Assembly: GCA_019096065.1 (NCBI GenBank)
Contig: JAGUCH010000001.1
Span: 5,084,001 to 5,148,000, forward strand
DNA length: 64,000 bases
Reading direction: 5' to 3'
Source of the DNA: Paracyclopina nana
Lineage: Eukaryota > Arthropoda > Copepoda > Cyclopoida > Cyclopettidae
Shown here: piece after piece, positions 26,194 to 38,241 of the stretch
Layout of the letters: the number at the start of each line of letters is the position of its first letter
Position numbering within the stretch: the stretch's first letter is position 1
Program-made: the position numbers and the translations under genes
Notes under the pieces: generated by a model
What the model saw: the letters and a program-made list of their open reading frames with translations, nothing else
Database searches by the model: none
Told to the model about the DNA's origin: nothing

Positions 26194-29100
26194 TTAATTT
26201 AGCTTACGTTTTCTGGAGTCCCCATCCTGCTGCTCAGTACCGGGAAGGTTAGCAAAGGGAGAGCTAATAGGAAAGGATCTAGGGCTTTCTGTGCGGGGTA
26301 TCAAAGATGTTCGGTCCACATCATTGTTTTGCCTGTTGCTGTTGTTGATCGTAGCGATGATCTGATTTTTCGACTGCTGCCTTCGCTCATCAATTCGCTG
26401 CCTCTCCTGCTCTCTGTTGCTCGTGTTCTTGAGCTGCTCTTGAAGCTGCTTTTTTCGCAGTTCCTCCTGCTCTTGTTTGATTCTATCTTGACGTATTCTT
26501 TCAAGAGCTTGTCGCCTGTCGTCCTCGCGTTGCTTTTTCAGCTCCTCAGCTTGTCGTCTCTCCTCTTCAAGTCGTTTTTGCTTCACCAGCTCTTCCTCTC
26601 TGATCCTATCGGCTTCAAGCTTCCTTTGCCGCTCAACTTCGTCACGTTGCTTTTGAAGGTCAATCCTACGCTGCCTTTCCTCCTCTCGTTTAAGTTCTTC
26701 AAGGCGTTTCTTTTCATCCTCCTCATTACGGCGCGCCTCTTCAAATTTGGCAAGGGCTTCAGCCTCTTCTTGGCGTTTCTTCTCCACTTCAGCTTTTCGC
26801 CTTGCCTCATCTTCTTGTTGCTTCCTTTCAATCTCTTTGCGAAGTCGGTCCTCTTCCTCTTTCCTTTTGCGATCCAATTCCTCTCGCTCTCTCTGAATGA
26901 TTTCTTGCCTTTGCTTTTCAATTTCGGCCTGCCTTCTAGCTTCCTCCTCCTTACGCTTCCGATCCAGCTCAAGTTGGCGTTTGATTTCCAATTCTTTCAC
27001 TCTTTTCTCTTCTTCCTCTTTTCGCCTTTTCTCTTCCTCCAACTTTTTCTCCTCAGCTGCCTTGCGCTGCGCTTCTTCCTCTTTCCGTCTTCTCTCCTCA
27101 AACTCTTTAATCCTTCTTTCCTCTTCCAGTTGCTTTCTGCGCTCTTCCTCTCTGTGCTTTCGCGTTTCTTCTCTTCGGCGCTGGACCTCTTCTTGACGCT
27201 TCCTTTCTTCTTCTAACTTTTTCTTCCTCTCCTCCTCCTCTAACCGCTTTTTCTCTTCTTCTTCTCTTTTCTTTTCCTCTTCAAGTTTTCTTAATCGCTC
27301 TTCCTCTTCTATCTTCTCCAGCCTCTCTTTTTCTGCTCTTTGGGCGCGCCGCTCTTCTTCAATTTTCTTTTGCCTCTCCTCCTCTGCCTTTTTTGCTCGC
27401 AATTCTTCTTCAACCTTTTGCAATCTTTCTTCCTCGGCCTTCTTTCTTTGTCTTTCCTCCTCGATTTTTTTCTGACGTTCTTCCTCGAGCTTCTTTCGCC
27501 GTTCTTCCTCGATTTTCTTCTGTCGTTCCTCCTCAAGTTTCTTTTGCCGTTCCTCCTCAAGTTTCTTTTGTCTTTCCTCCTCAAGTTTCTTTTGCCGTTC
27601 TTCCTCGAGTTTCTTTTGTCGCTCCTCTTCGAGCTTCCTTTGCCTCAACTCCTCTTCTATCCTCTTTTGCCTCTCCTCTTCTCTTTTCCTTTTCTCCTCA
27701 TCTTCCCTTAGCTGTCTTTGCCTCTCCTCCTCTAATTTATGTCTCCTCTCGTCCTCAACTTTTCTTCTCCGTTCCTCCTCAATTTTCTTCTGTTTTTCTT
27801 GCTCCTCTTTGATACGTCCCTCCTCTTTGAGCTTTTCTTCTTCAGCCTCTTTTCTCCGCTGCTCATCCATGACTCGCCTTCGATCTTCTAGCCTCTGCCT
27901 CTCGACAATGAGCTGTTGCCTTCGTTGCTGCTCCTCAGCTCCTAGGTCCTTTTCTTCCTGCAGCTTTTTCCTCTCATCCCTGATCCTTTGCAGCTCCATT
28001 TGCCGCATATCAGCAGCCTCAGTTTTAGGTGTGGTCGTCGAAGTTGAAGCAGTTGGCGCATGAGACGTTGAGGTAGTAGCAGTGGTTTTGGTGGACTCGA
28101 AGTCCATTTGCCCTTCAATATTTTCATTACTAGTGTCTTGTGCTCCAATTCTTACGGGTCTGGAGTCTCGTCGGGTTCCACTGATGCGAGACAACAGCTC
28201 AAGCTCTAGAGGATTAACCCCAGCAAATTCCGAGGCCAAGTTTGCTGTTTCGTGAACACTGAGAGGAGGCGCCACAGATGTGATCTTAGACAATTCAATT
28301 TGGTCTGACAAAGAACTTTTTTGGCTGGAGCGAGGCGTTGTAGTTGTGGTGGTTTTCTTCGCACTCGATTGTGCTCGATTTTGGCCACCTCGGACTCTAT
28401 CAAAGTCGCCATTGACATAGTCAATGGCATCGTAGTCGAGCGACTTGTAGTCATAATCGGCTATCGATCTCGGCTGAGCAACTAAGCCTGTGGTCGTTTC
28501 TGAAACGAGATTTCATGAATAATACTGAAATGACCATAGATTGAAAGTTAGCCACCTGCAAACAGGGACACGACATCAGTGGCATTTTGAAAGATATCGC
28601 CGTTCCGAGAATGAAGCTGGCATTGCCAGCCACCATTGTCTTTGGGCTCAACGTTGCGGACAATGACACCGCAGTCGGTGTCAGCAAAGCCAAAGTAGGC
28701 AATGCGGCCGTTCTCGTGGCTGGAGTTTTGATCAGGGAAGGTGTAGGTCTTCCCATAGGGGGTTGTCCACAAGCACTCATCATAGGGTTTGTTGGCATGG
28801 CACACAAGGGTAGCATCAGTGTTGGCATTTTGCATCAGGGCAGTGGGAGCGGACAGTTTCAGGGGAGCTGCAAAAGTAACAATTAAAGTAAACAGCAAAA
28901 AAGGTTGCCAAGTGTGCTACTCACTCTCAATATCAATGACAAACTCCTTGGTCTGAACTTGGAAGCTCTCCTTGGTGCTGGAGCCAATTTCGCACACCCA
29001 AGTGCCGGCATCCCTCAAATCCAGCTTGGCCACCCTGATGGTGCAATCGTAGTTGGGGTCAGAGCCCAGCCATTGAATGCGACCTCTCTCCACGTAAATG

Positions 29101-30170
29101 CCCTCTCCGACGATGTAGGTATTGAGGTAAGGTGTTTTCCACCTGCACAGGTGCACTTCCCGGTCGGCGGAGCAATGCAAAATCACGTCATTGCCCACTT
29201 CTTGACGGGAAGTTTGACCCTCATGAAAGGTACCAGGAGATTGGCCTGCAATTTGCATGTATTCGTGACAGGAAGCGTATCATTATCAGGGAGAAATTCC
29301 GAGAATCCATAGAAAAACAATTGACAGGCAATAAAACCTTTCGCAGCTTTGCTGTTTAGTGTTTACTAAATTGCGCCATTCAATCAAGAAGTAAAGCCAA
29401 TACTGAGAAATGAACGCTAAGTTAGCGAACAATTTTAGGGATTTTTCTTTTAAAACTTAAGATTAGTGTTCATCAATTATTTCAGCTTTAATTGCGTTTT
29501 AATCAAAAATAAAATGGTAATTAGCTTACACTCATATTATTTTCTATCAGTGAGAGCTACACTTCAAGCGCATTGACTGCTTTTGCTTTTGCTTTTCTGT
29601 AAATAGAGATTCCAGATTGTCTTTTTCAAAACAAATAACCACTCGGTGTGGCTATTTCCGGAAAGTTTTGTTCTTAAAATAAGCTGTTATTCTGGTATTA
29701 GAGCAATCACGAAATGAGCATGCAGAAACTAGAAAGAGTTACGACTTTTGAGTGAATGTGAAACTGGACGTGTTAAAAGGTTCGGCCATCTTACTGGAAA
29801 ACCAACAGGAAACAAGGTAAGCCTTACTTTTGACCTCAAGCTCAATGTTAGCGGTTGCCGTCTGGAAAGTGTCGCCTATGAGGGCTCCGACCTCGCATTC
29901 CCACCGGCCTTTGTCCCTGTCCTCCAGCCCCACGATTTCGAGGCCGCAGTCGTCCTCAGAGGCGTCGTCTTTGTGACGCAGGCGACCAGACTCGGCGAAA
30001 ACGCCTTGGCTTAGGGTGTACACGTGTCCGTATGGGGTCTTCCATAGGCACAAAATCGGCTTAGAGGAAGATGAGCATTCCAAAGAGACCGTCGAGTCTC
30101 TCGTCCCAGCCAATTGAGTGGATTTGGGAGTCACTCTCAGTTCATCCTGGGCACTTGCGCATTGTCCAAC
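26194..30170 (-). CDS. Three atypical Ig domains plus a long charged alpha-helix, 5' exon not found
   Basis: Exons 30170-29828, 29245-28925, 28867-28556 and 28499-26194, all joined in phase 1, give 1093 codons to TAA 26196-26194. Each of the first three exons is one Ig-like domain with the same signature: CLWKTPYGHVY, CRWKTPYLNTY and CLWTTPYGKTY, then E-x-GR, a DC-x-(L/I/V)-x-(I/V) strand and D-x-G-x-W-x-C. The first exon opens VGQCASAQDEL, which looks like the end of a signal peptide, so an upstream exon ending in phase 0 is missing. The last exon starts with a tyrosine/aspartate-rich linker, then T/S-rich sequence, then about 500 residues made almost only of E, K, R, Q and L, followed by a short polar tail ending RKRKLN. 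No membrane segment is visible. I do not recognise the family and assign no function. Confidence 0.8.
27460..27660 (-). repeat. 24-bp coding minisatellite (8-residue EK-rich repeat)
   Basis: Within the charged helix of the Ig protein the octapeptide KLEEERQK recurs about eight times, several copies in direct succession, with KIEEER and KLEEERRK variants. At the DNA level this is a period of about 24 bp. The E at i and K/R at i+4 pattern is typical of stable single alpha-helices. Confidence 0.75.
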
Positions 30171-33100
30171 CTGCAAATGTAGCCCATTATCCTTTCCAGT
30201 GCAATAATTGTTCGGGAGGTTTCATGCGAAACATTTCATACTATGCAATACTACTCGGCGCAAAAGATTGCTCGCAACATTGCATTCGCTACATGCTAAT
30301 TAAACTCGTTAAAATTGACGAGTCGAAAAAAGTGTATAATATATGTGGCTAGCTGCTAAAAGCACTTCGTCCGTTTTCCTTGATTGCCTCTGTACGTTTC
30401 CGTTTTCTCACATTTCTTTTAAACCTCTTTTTCATTGCCTAGCAAAAAGCTGGTAACTTCAATTCCACGAATATTGTCCCACGTACTTGAAAATTGCGCT
30501 TAATGTAGCTCGCTAAGGACAGTGCTGACCTTCCAGAAAAATTTGCATTGTTGTCCGTAATTTTCGTCGTCATTTTATATGATCCATCCCGGAAGGGTTT
30601 AGTGATTAGTCACAAAAAGCCTAGGACTTCGCATATTCTAGTTATGTTGAGAGCAAATGTAGCTAGCTAGCCATGAATGGATTTTCCTTTGAGATGTGTG
30701 CACATGCTACGTCCCCAGATATCTCTCTTCTTCGCGTAATGTGCACTCTAGTGCTAAGGCTAACAATACCTATGACTGATTTCAAGGTCTACTTTCTTAT
30801 CGTGATGAACCCGAACGCACATCTTCGATTTTATTATGCCCTCGCTCGACTTGAGCACATTATTGGCAGATGCGTGAATATCAGGCATCAAGTTTCTCGG
30901 AAAATGCACCGCAACCCACTAAAATTAGAGCCAAGTCAGAGTGTCAACTTTTTATGCGGTATGGACCTTGGTGCAAACAACTATAGTGTTCGTCTTCCTT
31001 AAAGAAGGGCGTGGGTGGGCTCTTGATCAGGATAAATCATCCTTTGAGCTAGAACGCCGCAAAAAATATGGCCATGGACTCGTCTTGTGAGCCAGCAGCA
31101 GCTAGAGTAATTTTAGTGAAGCAGCTCTCGACCTGAAGGCCGGTTGCTGCTGCTACTACACATTTGACACATATCTAATCTCGAGCATTGCTGAGGAGTC
31201 ATTGCGCAAGATGAGAGAGTGCTCATCTTCAGATTTAGAAACAGACCTAATCATACCTAATGATGTCGTGAAATCAAGGACTCGAATGCCTATCTGCTAG
31301 CGAAAAGTCGTCCTAATGTTCCACAATAAAACTTAAGGAGCGTCTCCATAGAGAATGGCTCAAGATGAAAGCGTTCAAGGGGAGAAAAAACTCTGGGTTT
31401 TTTATGCTACAAAGTATATGACCAATAAAAATTTTTTTATTGGATGCTCCATAAGCAATCTGCAAAAGCTGGTGCAATCATTGGTAGCCATAAGAAAAAA
31501 TATATGTAGCCGTACTAGAAAAATAGAGTCGCACCAACTAAGATCTCTTTTGAGAGGCAAAAACTGGGTCTGAATCTTTAGACAAGGCTCGTCGTAGGAG
31601 ATATTTTGTGCCATAAGGCATGATAAATAATAGCCCATAAACAGAACGAGCAATCAATTAAGGCAGAAGACGAGGAGGATCCGTTTTTGCGAGTTTTCAC
31701 GTGGAGAAGATTCACTGAAGGACAGCATCGTGACTTGCGTCACATCATGCACTACTTTAACATTGTTTTCTCTTTGCGCGCGTCGTCGTCCGAAAGATGT
31801 AACAGTGCGGTAGTAGCATGATGCGATAGCTAAATAGTCGTACGCATTTAGAATAAGATGATGATACAGTTATGCGATCGCGCTTCTTATGCTATGTTGG
31901 GCTAAAAATGTCATGAGCAGCTAACACGATCATTTCATAGATGTCATCAGTTTTCACCTTGCTCCGCTCTGATATCTCTAAGGTCACATTAATAATGCAC
32001 ATAACGCGGCGGCTCTGAACAGAAAAAAACCTCGAGCAACTATATCGCTAAGAGAAAAAATGCGAATTTTTACGGTCAATTGACCGAATGCCGGATCATT
32101 GATTAGTGGTTAATGTTATGCTTCGCTTCTCTGCACTCGGAAAGGATATGCTTTCGTAGCAAGTTTCTTTTTTCCAACCACGCAAAAAGGGACGTGCCAA
32201 AAGGAGTATGTTCGAAATGCGCTCCATCACGTTATGCCCATTTTGCGGGAACCCCTTCACGTATACGGTCATCAGTCACTCCGTCTCCTAGCTGCTTCTC
32301 GTATTCGTGGTATTCACTATTGAGTTTGTTTGCGCAAAAAATTACCGAGAAGAAGAAGCGCCAGAAACGAATTCGATTCTGACTGCGGCCAATGGTCCTG
32401 TCATTGCGCAAAGTTGCACATTTTGCCAACTGCAAAAAAGATGACCACAGAGGCCAAGGTTATGTAGGAACGCTGCAGCAGCAACAAGCTGGCAGCAATA
32501 AAGCCCCACCCAAAGTGTGTGGCTCCAAGTTGGTTGGCATATTATGCATGCAGCCGTCACTTGGCCGGATGATGAATATAGAGAATGTTGCAGCAATTAA
32601 AAGAGTCGTGTCTTACTAATAAGAGGAGATGCAGAAGAAACGCCATGAATCCATCATATTTTCTCGAGAACCGCCAGCAGCTGGGTGTCTCATGATGATG
32701 ATGGGTCATTATGCCAACGGGTGGAGCGGGAGGCTGCTCGCAAATCCTCGGACACTTGGGGACATGGCTAGATATCCTATCAGATGATCACATTATGCTC
32801 GACCTGGGGCCTTGGGGCTCCTCCAACGAGACATGGCGCAAGTCGTCCCAAACGTGGCAGCACTTTGAATTCCTTTGAAACGGGTTAAGCAGGGTGTGCG
32901 CGATTTCACTGTTATTCAGCAACTGAAGAGGCGATTCGAGGTTTGCTGCGCACACTTGGACTCGTCTTCCGTGTGCTCAACTGGTGCGCGCAGTACGAGG
33001 TGGGGGCGCGCAATAAAGGGCTACGCCTCGCGTGCCGGGCCAGAGGGCTCCTCCCGCGAGGACTGGGCGACGTGGGCCTTATGGATTTGAAGCAAATGCG

Positions 33101-36100
33101 CGTGCCAAGGGCTCGAGCCGAACACACCCGATCTGGTCTCCAGCTGAAGAGGAGGCTTGGTGCGATACTTTATCATGTCCTGGCTGATGAGGACGTGCAC
33201 GCCACACGACGTGTAGCCCTCTTTGCCAATAGGCCCCCAAAAATATCGGCTTTCCTTCTTCATTATTCAATTGGACCTTGGCGCCACCAAATAAGAGGGA
33301 GTCATCCCCGCCGCCGCCGAGGAGAAAGATTCCAGTGATCGCACAAAGGCCATTCAACTTCCTTATCGGCCGAATAGGCACGTGATAAAAGCCAAAATCT
33401 GCGTTCGTCATGGCGTAGCAAAGGAATGTAGTAGGCATGCAAATGCGCACGATAGGCTTGTTGCAGCCCTGATTTAAGGGTTTATGCAAATATCGCGTGG
33501 GACCCCCTCGATTCCTACCGTTATGACCGCAGTGTTGCATCTAGACGGGTGATCTCAACGCTTGCATGATGGTCATCGTAAAGAATGCGATGCGCGTAAT
33601 TGGCGTTGCACCGTTAATGTACTGGTAACTGAATCGCCAGCTAACAGGAACTGCTTATAAAGAACGAGGCAACAAAGATGAGCAACTCACGGACGTGACT
33701 TGAAATTATCAGGACGCCCCCAAAACACTAACGTTTTAAGACGATATAGAACTACACTTTCAGGCGTTCTGTAGCCATTAGAGGAGATGATTGTATACAA
33801 TGCATCAGCAACTATTTCCTCAAAAAATTCAAACAGTAATTGGCGGGATGACTCCCTCAGCATCATCAACTTCTGATTCTTGAGGGCGAAGTTACAGTTT
33901 TGATTCTGGCTTGGATATTGGAATACGAGAAAATGACACGAGTCGCCTATTTCGTCATTTAACGGTGCGGAAGATGATGTAGGATTCGAAATGGAGCGAA
34001 ACTGCATAATTATGATGATCACTGCCATATAGCATAGAGTGTTCCACTACTATTACGAGCGCAAATATGCGCGATTGTAGTACCTCAATCTAAAACTGGC
34101 GAAGGACATTACACAAATTTCCAATGCCACGCCGAGTCTATCAAATAGAATCATCAAGAGCCGCGGCAGCGTCCATGCTTGATTGTAATGAGCCCAAGGA
34201 CTAGGATTGCTTAGCTGCACATACTATTCAAAGAGACACTAATTGGACGGGAACTTTTCTCGATTCTTATTTGGCTTGTAACAATTTTTTTCGGTAAATT
34301 CGTTAGCCACGGTCCATTGAGAGTACAACTGAAGGGTTTCCTTGTTGAGCCTTAAAAACGCGCGCCCCTGGAAACAATTGAGAATAGTAATCAAGGAAGC
34401 TGAGTAAATTCTTGACACTTGTTATTTTGATCATCATCATCCAGCCCAAATCGAATGATCAAAAAAACGCTGCTGCCACACTACTCTAGCTCCACAGTAC
34501 TTCTCGGGCCTCTTCGACTTCCTTCCTCCTCTAATGCGCGTGTAAATTGCCTCGCCAGTTCTCAAAACTTCCATTATATTGTTGGTACGTGCTGGTTGGC
34601 ACGAACGGTAAGATAAAATGAGCACCACCTTTAAAAACGGGAACTGCAAAAGGCAACACCTAAGGTCAAGTTATTTGTCATTCCCTAATTAATGCCTCAT
34701 AAAGCACATTGCAAGCGCACATTTTGGCACACTCGCACGTAGCTCGCGCCTGCGCGGACGAGTAGGGGCGATCCTCCATTTTTTGCTAAAGCAAACGTAA
34801 ATAAATGGGCAAACTTACAGCTTTTATTGCAAAAAGGTGCCTGGTGCAGTATGACTTTAAATAGTTGGCAGTTGGCCTAATGTGCATTAGTACACAGAAC
34901 TGATGAGGTGCCAACAAGGATTAATTTACACCTGACACCTAAGATGCCATTATTTCCTAGTTGGCTGCAAAAGAGGTAAATTGGACAAATATATCCCCGT
35001 CGTCGTTCGCGAAAAGGCTTCAAATCCTCCCAAGTCATACACCTCCTTAAAGAGCATTCCTTTTCACCAACCAATCATTATTTCACGCATAAGCAATTCT
35101 GACTAGTGCATTTTTGCACGCGCAAATCCTTCAGGCCATTAATGAAAGAAGCCAAAGGAAAAACGCTGAGTTGGAGCTGAAGTTAGCCATGAGGAGTTTC
35201 AAGCAGTCAAAAGCCTTCATAAATCTGCCAGCAACAGGGAAGTTGATATTGAGTCAGAATCCTCGTAAGTAGCTATAGCTGAAACTCTCATAGGACGACG
35301 ACGACACAAAAAATGGATGATGATCATCAACTGCGCCGAATTCGCAACAGAGTTGCTGCTGCTGCTGGTGTAGTGGCATTGTTGCGTGATCAATTTCAAG
35401 AGTTTTAAGCATCCGCTGTTTAAAATCCCCATGATCATCTGTGGTTGCATTTTAAAGGATCAAACAAAAGTTTTCCTCATTTCATGTTTCAAGGAACTCG
35501 ATGATTTTGATTAGTATAGTAATGTCAGTCCACGTTGCGACAGGCCAAAATTATGTCAATAATCGAGGGAATGGGGTTTGAGCACATGCTACAAAATTGG
35601 AATAGGTGTGGCCTTTGAGCAGATATCTATCAAGTCATGAGATGTAGGATGAATTTGATGGGGGCGACGACGGATCTAGCGCTCACTTTGCTATTATGGA
35701 ACTTGTTGCTAAAGTTAAAATTACTCTAGCAGTCGACGATATGAGCGTGATGAGGAAGAGATATGAGCTCGAATGATTACAATAGAACTGTGCACGTACA
35801 AAAATGAAACCTGATTGATCAGCTGAGAAGCATAATTTCCTAATCGGAAGTTCTAATTTGATCAAATTGCATGGTTTTAGAGAAGAAGGTTTCTTTCATC
35901 ATCTGCCGACCTGTATATAAATGCCAAAAAGGAATGACGAGCTCCCAGATTTAAGAGCATTCTTGTGAAATAAATGAAAAAGTGGCAGGGCCACGTTGTA
36001 CAGAACGAGGAAATGATTTTCCTTACCCCGAAGGGATTCATGTCCACAAAGTGCCCCAAAATGAAGTAGTTTTTGCCAAGGGCGCTGACCTTAGTAGGAG

Positions 36101-36446
36101 CCTCGATAGAAGATGCGAGCTTGTTAGTTAATTCCCCGCGCGGTTCTGGTAGAAAAATCTACTTTGTCGTCATCTTCTTTTGAAGCATGTGAGCATGACA
36201 TAGGATCAAGGCTGTTTTTGCATAAGTTTGGGCAACAGTGCCAAAAAGCTCGGATGAACCCATGAAAAGACGATCGCGACCTTCAGGTCAAATGTGTATA
36301 CCTAGTACATAAATGGGTGACTTGGCCTGTTGTTATGACAATCATCTCTATATTTATCTTACGAAGCTGCGTGCGCTGATGCGTTATGAAATGATCTAGT
36401 GAAAATAATTTTTAAACTGAGATATGTTTTTACTTCAGGTCTTAAC
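30171..36446. other. Gene-poor stretch between the two Ig genes
   Basis: I recognise no coding exon in this 6.3 kb. It should contain the signal-peptide exon and promoter of the leftward Ig/helix gene. A GC-rich segment at about 32940-33330 (with a GCC run near 33310) is the best promoter or 5' UTR candidate. Several ORFs of 60-150 codons overlap on both strands there because of the GC content and have no family signature. Confidence 0.45.
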
Positions 36447-38241
36447 TCAAATGGCACACGCTAAAAATGAGATTGATAGAAAAAATGTAGTAGACTCAAA
36501 ACTGACTCGGTTTCCAGCCGAAAACCAGCTAGAGCCCTCTCGAAGGGAAGGCTTGATGTGCTTGTTTTCTGTGGGGTCTATCCTCGAAATATTGAGGGAA
36601 ATCGTTTTCTTTGATGGCAGTTTATTCACGATGGTCGTTTTTTCTGAAAGAAGAATGCCATTATTAGCATTTTTTGAAATGCATTTGTGATTCTGGAAGA
36701 TGCTGAAATTCCTGGCATAAAAAAACCAATATTCTAATATCTCACCCATGTTTCTAACTGGTGTCGTCGAAGGTACCGTTGAGGTGAGTTTCGTTGTTAT
36801 CGTGGGCTGCACCAATTCTAAAAAGAAAATCACCGCTAATTAATCTTACAATTGAATGTCTTGAGAGCTACCACGTACCATAAACTCTGACAGTGCTCTC
36901 CTTCAGTCCAATCGAGTTAGTCGAGACACATGTATAAATCCCTTCGTCGTCTTTAGTAAAGACATCGATTGTCAATGTAACCTCAGTCCTATAGTCAAGT
37001 TTCTGTTCTTCAATATTGAAATTCGGCCTATTCAGGAGCATTTCTTCCTTCCCGTCCGAGCCCTGCCTCACCCAGTAAGTAATGGCAGTTGGATATGCTT
37101 CGACCATGCATCTCAATGAAACTTTTTCCCCAATCGGAGATCCCACCAGTTGGTGATCAAGGCTCACGTTCGGAGGAACTAGTACGGGTTAAAATGGTTA
37201 CTTCTGTCGCAAACTAGGTCATGAAGCTTACAATTGACATTTAGGATGATCCTCTTGCTGACTGATGGAGGCACATCATTTCTGGCGATGCACAAAAAAG
37301 CCCCCATGTCCTTACGTCTGACTTTGTGCAGCACGAGAAATTCCCCACCGTAGTCCTTCACTGGAAACGGAAAGTTACGGCATCAGCTCAACTGAACCTC
37401 GACTGGCATACATAGCAACGAACCGTATCTTTTGGTGTTTTTCACGTGGAATGTTTTGCCGTCTTCTCTCCTCCATATGATGGAGGGCTGAGGTCGCCCG
37501 GTGGCGTGGCAGACCAAGGTGGCATCCTCGCCCTCATTGACAGTTGTGTCCGAGCTCGTCCTCTCCAATTGAATATCCGGAGAAACTGCATACATTAAGA
37601 TACACCTATACGGTAATGCTCTAGCATAATGACCCATACCGAGCACTGATACGCAGCCCAGCTCCTTTTTCATGACCAGCGTGTTGATTTGACACATGTA
37701 ACAGCCTTCGTCCTCCGGTTGGACATTTTTGATGACGAGATTCCACGTGCGTTGCTCATCGTGCGTCACTCTGATCCTCGAGTTGTGTGTTATCACGCGT
37801 TTGTGTAGTGTGAGGATGGTCTGATCACTCACTTTCAACCATCCTACCTACATGTAGGAAAACTTTGTCAATATATCAAGTGGATACGCGCTCGCGCACA
37901 CTAACTGATGACTCCTTGGGGAATAATAGGAAAACACTTAGCGATGATGATCCTGCTACCATAATAATAAAATAATGGGGTGAAAAAAAAGTTTGCCTCG
38001 AAAAAAGCTGCACGCCCAAAATGAAATGACTGCAGTACCTTAAAATTGGAGCCCAAGTCTTTGACGTGACAGCCAAGAATGACGTCTCTGCCCACTGAGA
38101 CGGTTTGATTTTGAATTTGTGTGACAAAGGATGGCTCCAGTCCTTGTGAGTGTCTCGTGTGAAAGGATTCGGTTTCCTCTCCCTCATAATTCCATCCCCA
38201 ACTGCTCGGTCCGCTAGCCTGATGTGCCAGTGCAACTCGAC
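36447..38241 (-). CDS. DIP/lachesin-type three-Ig cell-surface protein, 5' exon not found
   Basis: Exons 38241-38039, 37847-37640, 37585-37424, 37360-37232, 37178-36879, 36817-36746 and 36643-36447 join in phase. Ig1 reads VTQIQNQTVSVGRDVILGCH, then VGWLKVSDQTILTLHKRVIT and DEGCYMCQINT, the layout of insect lachesin and Dpr-interacting proteins. Ig2 spans 37585-37232 (DATLVCHATGRPQPSIIWRR, GAFLCIARNDVPPSVS). Ig3 spans 37178-36879 (FPPNVSLDHQ, GIYTCVSTNSIG). A T/S/P linker follows, and the protein ends STTFFLSISFLACAI and stop, a short hydrophobic tail like a GPI-attachment signal. Family proteins are neuronal adhesion molecules. The first exon boundary is uncertain: acceptors exist at 38241 and nearer the Ig at 38142, both phase 1. 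The signal peptide must be further right. Confidence 0.85.

Noticed and set aside
26329..27216. 295-codon plus-strand ORF rich in L, F and S
   Set aside because: It is the exact antisense of the E/K/R-rich helix exon. The complement of GAA/GAG/AAG codons is always open and hydrophobic-looking. The minus strand has the spliced, phase-consistent gene.
33079..33540. 153-codon minus ORF in a GC-rich segment
   Set aside because: Several frames are open on both strands there because of base composition; no recognisable domain.
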